Shown: piece by piece, positions 1 to 10,200 of the stretch
Layout: each line of letters begins with the position of its first letter
Numbering within the stretch: position 1 is the stretch's first letter
Origin: Hippopus hippopus
Lineage: Eukaryota > Mollusca > Bivalvia > Cardiida > Cardiidae
Assembly: GCA_946811185.2 (NCBI GenBank)
Contig: OX328102.1
Coordinates: forward strand, 16,121,194 to 16,185,193
Direction: 5' to 3'
DNA length: 64,000 bases
Made by a program: the position numbers and the translations under genes
Notes under the pieces: model-generated
Database searches by the model: none
Told to the model about the DNA's origin: nothing
The model's input: the letters and a program-made list of their open reading frames with translations, nothing else

Positions 1-645
1 GGAGTTATTTGTTCTTGTGCACTGCACTTCTCCTCAATGTGATCTAGGCACCTGTGAAGTATCATTTTTACACCGCTAATAGTTTTTGAGCTGTACTCCT
101 GACAAAATTTAAGAAAGAAAAAAATCAAAGGGCAAACTCCTAAACCATAGGGCCAAAAGTTATAGCTCTAATACACTGCACTTCTCCTCAATGTCATCTA
201 TCAACCTGTGAAGTTTCAGGTTTATATCTCATGTGGTTTTTAAGTTATGCACTAGACAAAATTTAAGTAAGAAAAAAAAAAACAAAGAGCAATAACTCCT
301 ACATTATGCAATCAAGAGTTATGTTTCCTGTGCACTGCACTTCTCCTTGATAAGACCTATCCACCTATGAAGTATCATGTTTACACCTCTAATACTTTTT
401 GAGTTATACTCCTGACAAAATTTAAGTATAAAAAATAACAAAGGGCAATAACTCTAGAATGGCTAAAGCGATCCAAATGTAAAGAGTCGCATGCACAACT
501 ACACATCATAGAGATTCATTGTGGTAAGTTTGAACTTATTCCAATGGAAACTGTAGGAGGAGTTGCGCACACAAGAAAGTGCTAACGGACGGACGAACAG
601 AAGGAAGGACGACCAAGGCCATAACATAATACAACCCTTCGGGTG
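1..645 (-). repeat. Pearl-like tandem array (~155-bp unit)
   Basis: Three to four units of about 155-160 bp; the phrase CACTGCACTTCTCC recurs near 22, 174 and 331. The array is followed by an ACGG-type microsatellite and ends in CAACCCTTCGGGTGTAT, a short hairpin typical of this family's terminus. It matches 55985-56830 in the opposite orientation. It is truncated by the window edge. Confidence 0.75.
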
Positions 646-777
646 TATAAAATGTTACCAGCATTTTCTCCTTTTGTCATGATGCTTTCTACCCTGTGAG
701 ACAAATGTATCTAGTTCTCTGTAGACTTTTAGGAATTCAAAAAGGCTAACATATGTTGTTTGGGACAGGGTTCACCC

Positions 778-1006
778 TTAAAACTTTACCACACAGTGCC
801 GACTTTTAACGATCCCAAGGAATTATCCTTTTGAAAACATTGTGCGAAAAGGAGAAAATGCTGGTAACCAGCATTTTCTCCTTTTCCCACAATGTTTTCT
901 ACCCATTGATTGACAAATTTCCTAATTTGAGTAACATTTAATATGTCGTCTGCAAATGCTTTCAATTTGGAAAAGGCTAAAATTTTGTAGTGTGGTAAAG
1001 AGTTAA
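778..1006 (+). mobile_element. Family A TTAA-MITE, full length
   Basis: 229 bp from TTAA to TTAA. Plus orientation here means the arm containing AACGA.CC is on the left and TCTGCAAATGCTTTCAATTT on the right. Central palindrome present. Confidence 0.9.
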
Positions 1007-1372
1007 AGGCCTAGTAAAGGCCAAAATATCAAAGCAGGTGTCATAATACATTTAAATTTAAATCATACCACTTAAAAGTATGGAAAATATTGTGGAGATG
1101 ACAGTCTGTTATCGTGTGCTTGGGCCATATGTTAGTCGCTGGCAGAAAAAAGAATTTTAAAATTAGGCAAGAAGTAAACAAAAGACACAGCTACCTGGCA
1201 GGTTTTAACCTAGTTTTGAAATTAATTTCTCTGTCGGCGACTAACACTTGGACCAACTGTACAATGACACATTGTCATCTTCACAATAATTTCCATACTT
1301 TTAAATGGTATGATATAAATTCAGATGTATTTAAACACCCGCTTTGTTTACATTTGGCCTTTATTGTTACTT

Positions 1373-1575
1373 CAATCTTTACCACATGTCAAAATTTTAG
1401 ACCTGTCCAAATTGAAATAATTTGCAGACAATGAATTAGATGCAGCTTAAATGATAGGACTTGTCCAATAAAGGGTAGAATACATTGTGGGTATAGAAGA
1501 AAAGGCTAGCTGCCAGCGTTCTCTCCTTTTCTTTCAATGTTTTCAAAAGCTGTCTGTCTAGGGGAGGGGGGTTAA
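1373..1575 (-). mobile_element. Family A MITE, decayed
   Basis: Starts with CTTTACCACATG and AAAATTTTAGACCTGTCC and ends GGGTTAA; centre mutated. Confidence 0.7.
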
Positions 1576-2019
1576 AGAGCCTTTCACAACCTTAATTGCC
1601 ATTGCCACCCAGGTAAATTAATATCAGACAGCAAAAAACATGTAGTCTGATCCTTAATCTACACTGTCTGCTTTACAAAGATACTCTGGACAAGAAAGTG
1701 TTGTTTGAAAAATGATGATCATTAGTATTTTCTGCCTTCTACAAAAATATTTTCAATTGCACTATAGGAATTCCTAAGGGAATAAATGAAACCCTATGAG
1801 TGAAACAATATAGAGTACTGTTTTTCATAGTATTTTCTAAAGCTTTCTAAACTTCCTCAGCACAGAATTATTTGGTACACTGATGAGATAATAAATGACA
1901 ATTTACAACTGCAAAAACACCTGAAAAGAAATTTATGCACAGCAGAAGACCAGTTTTGAAACAGAGTGACAACCTGGAGAAATTTCTTGGAACACATATA
2001 ATAGTCAAAAAACTTTTAC

Positions 2020-2212
2020 CATTCTTTCACTTGCTGGCCCACACCACAGAATTTTGCTAGCTCATCAATTCCTTCATCTTGTAAAACTGTAGAGTCCACA
2101 TCAAAACAAACCGTATCTGCCATCTGCCAAATTTGTTTGGCCTTATCTTTAGTCGCCATTGTGGATAGGATCCTCAATAATGATCCTTCGAAGCTACCGG
2201 GATAAATTGAAA
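2020..2212 (-). CDS. PSPH: Phosphoserine phosphatase, first coding exon (partial gene)
   Basis: First coding exon of the HAD-family enzyme that dephosphorylates phosphoserine in the last step of serine synthesis. The ATG is at 2159-2157. The reading frame gives 46 codons plus two bases and contains CFDVDSTV, the DxDST nucleophile motif in which the first Asp is phosphorylated, followed by EGIDELAKFCGV, which matches the vertebrate enzyme's first 45 residues nearly position for position. The exon ends at a GTAAAAG donor (intron from 2019). Upstream of the ATG a TTCTTTCAG acceptor at 2215-2213 suggests a spliced 5' UTR, so transcription probably starts farther right, in the gap shared with the divergent ADIPOR gene. 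Remaining exons must lie left of the window; none was seen in 1-2019. The identification is firm; the 5' UTR boundary is inferred. Confidence 0.93.
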
Positions 2213-2295
2213 CTGAAAGAACAATTGAATAACAAACTTGTAACTTAAAAATATGCGAGGTTTTTGAATGCTTAATGAGTTTAACTCATTACCTC

Positions 2296-2440
2296 CTCAT
2301 GTCTTGTTGTTTTATTCGGTGTTTTACAGTTTTCAATATTATTTCAGTTATATTACAGAAGCAAGTGAACCCATAAATGCTGTCCTGGAGTTTCTTTTAC
2401 TACTACCCACTAACACTAACCACTACCACTAACTAGAGGC
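2296..2440 (-). mobile_element. SINE core remnant
   Basis: GGTGTTTTACAG..TTTTCAATATTATTTCAGTTATATTACAG and CTGTCCTGGAGTTTCTTTTAC match the SINE core at 10136-10448. Head missing. Confidence 0.55.
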
Positions 2441-2514
2441 GCTTGAGCGCCTGTATCGCTCCACAGGCCTGATATTTCTATAATGGCGAAAGGAAGTTTT
2501 TAACAATTATCATT

Positions 2515-3047
2515 CAATCCTGCATTTTAGCTCACTGAAGAAACAATTTGGTAGACAACCACCATGGGAACTTACCTGCAAAACAACAATGAAATCCAAT
2601 GAATAGTTTTAGAGAAGAAATTTTTCAAAGATTTTACTTTATACCATAAAAGGAAAATGAGTCTCCCATAAAAGCCATGTTTTTTGACAGATTTTTTTTT
2701 TTTTTAAGGAATTCTGTAAACCTGTATCTAAGGAACATTCCTGCAAAATAATAATGCTATCCAAATAGCGGTTTGGGAGGAGAAGATTTTTAAAGGTTTT
2801 TTACTTTGGTTGCCATGGCAACCAGAATTCTTCATGGAACACAACTATTTGAAGGAATTAGAAAGAGGACCACCAAAGGAACATTCCTGTGAAATTTGGT
2901 AAAAATCCAGTCAATAGTTTCTGAGGAGAAGTTTTTTAAAGAAAAAGTTTACGGACGCACGCACGGACGAACGGACGGACGGACGCACGACGGACACAAC
3001 GCCATGACAATAGCTCGCTGGCCTTCGGTCAGTGGAGCTAACAACTC
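2515..3047 (+). mobile_element. Helitron-like / HINE element with ACGG microsatellite
   Basis: Contains repeated ~110-150-bp units (CAATAGTTT..GAGAAG..TTTTTAAAG), an ACGG-rich tract (2950-2995), then a short hairpin around GCTGGCCTTCGGTCAGTGG ending in CTAA. A subterminal hairpin followed by CTRR is the standard Helitron 3' end. Left limit uncertain. Confidence 0.55.
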
Positions 3048-3443
3048 ATTAGAATATTGGCTTTTGAACACATTCTCGGGGTAAGGAGAAAAAAAGCTGG
3101 TGACCAGTATTTTTTCCTTTTTCCAAAATGTTTTCTTTCCAATCAGAGAACTTCGGCTGATTTGGATCAATCCACATGTTACTGGCTGTAGATGCCTTCG
3201 GTTCAAAGGATCTAAAATTTGTCATTTGAGAAAAGGTTACATGAATTAACATAAATCAAAGCTTAACACTTTACCAAACAATACCATGTTATAACAAGCC
3301 AGATGAAAAGGGGTTTCTGCAAACATGTTGTAAAATGGAGAATGTGCTTAGCCATGTAATACTGTGATTTTTCTTTATAAACAGAATCTGCAACAATGTT
3401 GCACTTGCGAAATGATTTATTCAGTCACTAATTTAACAAACAA

Positions 3444-3522
3444 ACTGGTTACCAGAATGTTTTCAAAAACCTTCTCCGTTATGGTCGTTAAAACTTCGGA
3501 TTGTGTGGTAAAGGGTTACAGT
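3444..3522 (-). mobile_element. Family A MITE, right-half fragment
   Basis: CTGGTTACCAG then TTTTCAAAAACCTTCT, GTCGTTAAAACTT and GTGTGGTAAAGGGTTA. Confidence 0.75.
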
Positions 3523-3657
3523 AACAGGAATAAGAATGTGTTAAGGTAACTCTTTACAGAAACACAAAATTTTGGACTTGAATAAGGATTTCGAGATGAC
3601 ATATGAAATGTGATTTGATTGGTGGGATTTGTATTTGATGGAGTGAAAAAGATTTTG

Positions 3658-3745
3658 GGTTACCAGCATTTTCTCCTTTTCCCGCAATGTTTTCAAATGT
3701 TTTCTTTGTCAGGGCCGTTACAACATGAGATGGTTTTGTTAAGGG
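3658..3745 (-). mobile_element. Family A MITE, right-half fragment
   Basis: GGTTACCAGCATTTTCTCC through GGGCCGTTACAAC to TTAAGGG. Confidence 0.7.
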
Positions 3746-4870
3746 ATAAACACTTCTTTAAATACACTTATTTGTAAATGTTCATAGAATTTTGCCATGA
3801 AGTGAGGACCAATATATAAAGCATAGCTTAATTTCAATTTTCATCTGTCATCCTATCCGTATGTTACATTTTCTCAGAGAATACTTCGGCAACCTTTTTT
3901 CCCCATTAATCTTATCAGTTCAAGATCTTTGCTATCTAAAAAAATCCCTGAAATCTATCATCATCCCGGAAAATACACAAAAAGTATTACGGTAATTGGG
4001 ATAGTGTCTTCTAAACTGACCTCATGCAGAGTGACAGAAGAGCGAACGAAGCCAGGACGAAAATAAATATGTAGCAAACGAACTGTGGGCAAACACTGAG
4101 GCATAATTAAAAGGATTTCCACAATTCAAACCACCGATCTGCCTATGAAAACTTGTTTTATGTACAAAAGATATTATTTAAGTGATAGACTTCGTGGTTG
4201 TCAGTGGCTTAAAAAAATAAGCAAGTTTTACAGTAGAAACCTTCGTTGTAAGTTTCCCTATAACGCCTCCACAACGGGAACCAGGAAGGAACAAGAAAGC
4301 AAAGAACCAGCAATATTAATTTTGACTTGGAAAAGTTTTCTATAGATTCTGTATTATCAATCGTTAAAAATATATAGTATATGTCAAAGTATATCTATTT
4401 TGATTGCATTTTATAATATAAAAATATAGCGAATCTTATCAAGATGTGTGGATAACGATTTTTGGTTTAAAAGTGAAAAATAATTGCTGATACCCGTCAT
4501 GTGGTTGTCGACCCCGAAGCCGGAAACCAGCATACTACGGAAGAAAGCCTAGAGAAGAAAAACTCATGAGTGAAGAAAATACGTTTTATTTCAATTGAAC
4601 TGTAAGTGGAAAAAGTAGCAGTTCAAACATCTTGAAGTTCTTGTAAGCATGTATGAGGTTGTTTGCTAAAGATTTCGCTAAAACACCAAGTGTAGAAATT
4701 AGAATAAATCTAGAAATTAGGATAAATCGGTCAAGGAGAATCATCAGATTTTGCTTTCGCTAAATTAAAATCGACCCTGATGAAGACATGAACTTGAAGA
4801 GAAAGATCTTTTCGATATTTAGTGATTACTCCAGATATAAGTACTTTTGTTTTACAAACTTTCTATGCTT

Positions 4871-5447
4871 AGTTACCAGAGTGGTTTTTCCCCTTGAAAG
4901 ACAAATCACTTGAGTCTTAGTTACATTTGATTTTTGGTCTTCAAATTCTTTCAGTTTGGACAAGTCTTCAATTTTGTTGTCGGGGAAACATTCCCATGTT
5001 TTAACGGGTTACAACCCTATGGCAGAAGCCTTTTAAACACATTAACCCATTACCACACGGACAAATCTCAGAGTCTTCCATATTGAAGGAATTTAGAGAT
5101 GAGAACAGTTTTCTTTTTTCAGATGATAGTATTTGTCCTTGAATAGGTAGAAAAAATTGTGGAAAAAGGAGAAAATGCTGGTTACCAGCATTTTCTCCTT
5201 TTCCCAAAATGTTTTGAAAAGGTCTGCTCTTTTGGGTCGTTAAAGCTTGGGATTGTGTGGTAAAGGGGTTAAGTAACCAGCATTTTTTTCTTTTCCCACA
5301 ATATTTTTCGAACTTTTGAAAAGCCAACTTCTGACATCATTTTTACCACATGTAACTCTTTTCCAAATGGCATAGTTTTCGACTTGTCCAGTTTGAAACC
5401 ATTTGTAGGCATGGATCATAATATGTAATTTGTTTTAGAAAGGATGG
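4871..5447. repeat. Segmental duplication, copy 1
   Basis: 577 bp nearly identical to 9092-9663, from AGTTACCAGAGTGGTTTTTC to TTTTAGAAAGGATGG. It includes one whole family A copy and part of a second, so it moved as a composite block. Confidence 0.92.
5042..5272 (-). mobile_element. Family A MITE, full length
   Basis: 231 bp, TTAACCCATTACC to GGTAAAGGGGTTAA. It lies inside the segmental duplication; a further fragment follows to about 5345. Confidence 0.88.
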
Positions 5448-5640
5448 TTATTATTGGTTATATTGTAGTTAAATTTGTAATTAAGTTCAGTTAACCTGTC
5501 TATAGTATGGCAGTCCATCACTCAGATCAGGCTGTTTCTGTTTAAACTCAAGAATTATATATGCTTGCGCTGTATATATATTTTTATTTTTTTACTATCT
5601 TAATTTACTTAACATATAATTTTTCTTAATTCATATCTGT

Positions 5641-6060
5641 TGATAACATTTCGGAGAAAACTTATTTTCAACTTTCCACTGTTTATTTAATCTACTTTTA
5701 AAAGTATCAACAGTGGGAGAGATGACTATATCATTAGGGAGTTTATTCCAGATGTCAACAACACGATTGCTGTAACAGTTTTTTTTGACATTGGTTTTAA
5801 ACCTTGTTTTAAAGAGTTAATGAAAATGTCCCCTTGTTCCTTTATCTTCCATTTTTTTCAGAATGGGCTTTGAAGTTATATTAATTCCCTGTAGTAGTTT
5901 ATAAGTCTGTATAAGATCAGATCTTTCTCCTCTATACTCTAAGCTTGGTAGACAAAGTTTCTTTAGCCTTTCTGGATACGTCAGATGAGATATAGGTTGT
6001 ATAATTTTTGTTGCCCTTCTCTGGACATTTTCAATAGCAACTGCATCTTTTTTAAACTTT
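5641..6060 (-). pseudogene. Non-LTR retrotransposon reverse-transcriptase C-terminus (relic)
   Basis: Minus-strand translation gives ENVQRRATKIIQPI, TYPERLKKLCLPSLEYRGER, SDLIQTYKLLQGI and then NRVVDIWNKLPNDIVISP with TVDTFKSRLNKQW. This is the characteristic tail of CR1/Jockey-type LINE reverse transcriptases in animals. An in-frame stop breaks the frame after GTRGHFH. Only the 3' end of the element survives. Confidence 0.88.
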
Positions 6061-6390
6061 TTTCCTTGAACAAATTTATTTATTTATTTTTTTTAATACA
6101 GATGCAAGGTAATGACCATTTCTTCAACCATTTAAATCTATCTCATAAGCGTAAGGATACTATCTTATCAAATTTCATGACATGAACTGAATCTCACTCT
6201 TGAGATGTAGCGTTTTGTTTTCTTACAACATAGTAAATCGTACGCACACGGGCAATGGCTTGGTAGAGTGAAGAACAAAATAAAATACCCTTAAGATAAT
6301 CAAAATTTATGGCAGCTGGGATAGAATTCGAATTAAATCAACCATAATCATATTTTTTAATGTACATATTGTTTATAAAAATCTGCTAAA

Positions 6391-6440
6391 CACTTGTAGA
6401 CGCTTGTAGACACTTGTAGACGCTTGTGGACGCTTGTACA
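6391..6440 (+). repeat. 10-bp minisatellite
   Basis: Five exact-register units alternating CACTTGTAGA and CGCTTGTAGA, the last two slightly changed. Confidence 0.9.
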
Positions 6441-6711
6441 TGCTGTTTACGGAGACCCGTAATCTACTGTTAATCTGTCAATGATACATCAATGATCACC
6501 TCATTGGATAAAGTGTAAAATGTATTCCATTGAAACCTCACAACTTGCGGTCAGCACTGTAGTTATTTGTGTTTTCCCTGTTAATTAAAATGAACACTGG
6601 AACATTCACCTGTACAAATTGAATATGTCACATTTCAGCATTATAGTTCAAAATCAAGAAAAGAAATTCATGAGTTAAGAACTCGTTAAAAATGGGCTCT
6701 TGAGAAACTCA

Positions 6712-6915
6712 GAATCTTATCACTGATGAAAAAATTTAAGGTGTGAAAACATTTTGCTGCAGACGACAAACATAGTGGAGCTCAAGTGATTAAGAATTTT
6801 GTCTCTTCTAATTTGGAAAATATTGCAGAAAAAGAAGAAAATGCTGTTTTCTGGCATTTTCTCCTTTTCCAAACTTGTTTTCAAAGGCCCTTTACCTGAG
6901 CTTCCCATCATAATC
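6712..6915 (-). mobile_element. Family A MITE, decayed
   Basis: GCAGACGACAAA, AAATGCTGTTTTCTGGCATTTTC (mutated palindrome) and TTTTCAAAGGCC. It ends about 30 bp before the inferred ADIPOR 5' UTR acceptor. Confidence 0.65.
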
Positions 6916-7027
6916 TGTTTTTATATTATGACCTTTCTTTTCAGATAATACATTTTACTTTCGGGGCTAAGAGACTTGTATATTTATCCCAGGCTAAGCA
7001 GCCTGTCCATTACATCCAAAGGTAATC

Positions 7028-7228
7028 ATGGCAAGCGGTTCTACAGAATATGAAAGATACAATCAGGTTCCACCAATCGTAGTTCAGCCCAAATGCTCTA
7101 TTATTGGGGTGCAAGGAAAATCAAAAAGTATTCGCACATACTGTGATTCTTCTGAAGGAGAAGATGATCTGAATCTTCCTGACAATGGACGAAAATCTGC
7201 AAGTGGGCGTCTGCTACGTTCAAGTGAA
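7028..7228 (+). CDS. ADIPOR: ADIPOR coding exon 1
   Basis: Residues 1-67, starting MASGSTEYERY. It is a poorly conserved, Ser-rich cytoplasmic segment. The exon ends in phase 0 at a consensus GTGAGT donor. The ATG context is AATCATGG, and no upstream in-frame extension with homology was seen. Confidence 0.85.
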
Positions 7229-10200
7229 GTGAGTAACCAGGGCCCGTATTCACCAAATATTCTTTGTCTAATTCTCAAGACTTTTCAAAATTTCAAAGAA
7301 AGGCAATATCTGATTGGCTGAAGCAAATGGTTTGGCCAATCAGAAATGAGATACTTTCTTAAAGTAGAATAAGACTAGGAATGCAATTGAAGATGGTAAA
7401 TTTTTAGCTCTGCTGTTTTCGAAGAAAACAACAGGTAAGTGTCGTAGCCCACGCGTCGCCATCGTCATGGTGCAAAAACTTTGACATTTTGTAATATCTC
7501 TGTTATTACTAAATATATTTACTTCCAACTTCGACAAGTTGTTAAATATCAAAAAGGGAACTCGTACAACAAGGGCAGATAACATCAAAGTATTTTTAAA
7601 CAGTTATGTATCTTTTTCAACTTGGAATTTCATTGAAAATCAAGCACTAGCAGCTGAGCGTTGGCACCTGCATGAGGTGCTTTTTTTATAATTTCCTGAT
7701 CTCTAGCCTGAGTTCCAGTGTGCAGACTTCCCAAAACACGTCGGTCCGACGGACATGACCGACGAATCTTGACAAGGACCGACCATTTTTCAGGCGGGAT
7801 CGGTCTGACCACAGGAATTTGACATTCTATAATGAAAAAATATGATTAAATAAGAAAAAAATATTTCCCTATATATAAAGAAACACAAGGAATGCAACGC
7901 CTCGATTACTGGCGACAACACAAAAATGCCCTACCCACCCAAAATCACCAACGAAACGAAGAGTGATCACAATTTCCTTTACCCTAGTAACAGATAACAC
8001 CAAAATGTACCTATGACATCCAGCGATCCTTAAGTAGACACCTTTTCACCAGAGATATCCGTCATTTTTTACAGGAAAGAGGTTAACAAGTTATTGCCAA
8101 AGATGCATAGTGACAGCGATGAAAGGAGGTAGCCATAAAGACTGTGATTAGAAAATTATTGGCACCTGGTCCCAAGCTTATGATTTCCCCAGTGCATTGT
8201 AAAACTCTTGCTGGAGCTACATATAAAATAACTGAATGAATAACTATGAAACATAAAAAATTTGCTGTTAAAAAATCAGAGGTTCATATGCACATTAAAT
8301 GTGACTCAAATGATGAGATCTGCCTTTTTGAAAGTGAAAAAGACAGTGTGAGAAAGGAAGAAAATGCTGGTAGAAGAAGATGCTGGTTACCCGCATTTTC
8401 TTTTTTTCTTACTACGCTTTCACAAACCATCTTCGACAGGGTTGTAAAAACACCTGTAAGCCTGTTTGGTAAAGGGTTAATTTCCAATATGTTTTGATAA
8501 ATTTAAAAGATCCATTTACATCATGATTTTTTTTTTCATTGATTTGTGATACAATGTATTTAATTTCAGACAAATAACTCCGATATCAACACATCAATGA
8601 TTGAAGAAGAAGAGGTAGAGGATGATGATGATGACGATAATTCAGAAGTTCATTCTCGTCTTGGAGACTTTTTCACAGCTCCGTGTAGAGCAGCTGAACA
8701 GGCAGAGGAATTTGTAAAGAAAGTCTGGGAAGCTGGATGGCGAGTGGTTCACCATAACTCCTTGCCTAACTGGTTAAAAGACAATGACTTTCTGCACAAA
8801 GGACATAGGCTACCGACAAATTCCTTTCTAGCCTGCTTCAAGTCTATTTTTCGTATACATACAGAGACTGGGAATATATGGACACATTTATTAGGTATTA
8901 AGTTTTATTATAAATTCTCTTCTTTAGTTATATAACAGGTGCAGTACACTTTAATGACTTAAAATTGTAGGTTCAATTACTGGGGCTTGTTTAGCCTTTC
9001 ACTACACAAGCCCACATTTTAAACAACCCTAAGAAAACAAACCTTTGAAAACATTGTAGGAAAAGGAGAAATATGCTGGTTAGTGGATATGAGTTACCAG
9101 AGTGGTTTTTCCCCTTGAAAGACAAATCACTTGAGTCTTAGTTACGTTTGATTTTTGGTCTTCAAATTCTTTGAGTTTGGACAAGTCTTCAATTTTGTTG
9201 TACGGGAAACATTTCCATGTTTTAACGGGTTACAACCCTGTGGGAGAAGCCTTTTAAACACATTAACCCATTACCACACAGACAAATCTTAGAGTCTTCC
9301 ATATTGAAGGAATTTAGAGATGAGAATAGTTTTCTTTTTTCAGATGATAGTATTTGTCCTTGAATAGGTAGAAAACATTGTGGAAAAAGGAGAAAATGCT
9401 GGTTACCAGCATTTTCTCCTTTTTCCAAAATGTTTTTAAAAGGTCTGCTCTTTTGGGTCGTTAAAGCTTGGGATTGTGTGGTAAAGGGTTAAGTAACCAG
9501 CATTTTTTTCTTTTCCCACAATATTTTTCGAACTTTTCAAAAGCCAACTTCATCATTTTTACCACATGTAACTCTTTTCCAAATGGCATAGTTTTAGACT
9601 TATCCAGTTTGAAACTATTTGCAGGCATGGATCATAATATGTAATTTGTTTTAGAAAGGATGGAAACCACTATGAGAGAAGGTGAAAAATTGCTGGCTAA
9701 AAGCTTTTTCTCCATTTTTATAAGCCCGTAGAACTTAAGACAGGATGTATTATGGGATCACCCATGGCGTACAGGCGGGCGGGCGGCGTCCAGTTCTTTG
9801 TCCGGAGCATAACTTTGTCATCTCCAGTCTGATTGACTTGAAACTTCGCATTTGTGTTTGTTGTAATAATACGGAGTGCAGTGCGAAAGAACCATAACTC
9901 TACCTTGTGCTGTCTTTGAGTTATTTCCCTTTGATCATCATTTTTACAGCATTTTCTGCTTGTCCGGAATATAACTTTGTCATCTCTAGTCTGAACATCT
10001 TCAAATTTGGTATGCATGATTGTAGAAAAATTACGGAGTGCAGTGCACAAGAACCATAACTCTTCCTAGCACGGATTTTGAGTTATTCCCCCTTTCATCT
10101 TCATTTTTATAGCATTTCTTTCTTGTTGATTGATTGATTGTATGGTGTTTAACGCCGTTTTCAACATTATTTCAGTTATATCGCGGCGGCCAGTGCACCT

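Larger units (their letters stand above)
2213..6944. other. Divergent PSPH-ADIPOR intergenic region
   Basis: No coding exon recognised. It should contain both promoters. It holds a SINE remnant, a Helitron-like element, several family A copies, half of a segmental duplication and a LINE relic. The stretch 3,750-4,860 shows no recognised repeat and is the best candidate for promoter DNA, but no defined promoter motif was seen. Confidence 0.6.

Noticed and set aside
8246..8497. 83-aa open frame
   Set aside because: Overlaps a family A copy inside ADIPOR intron 1.
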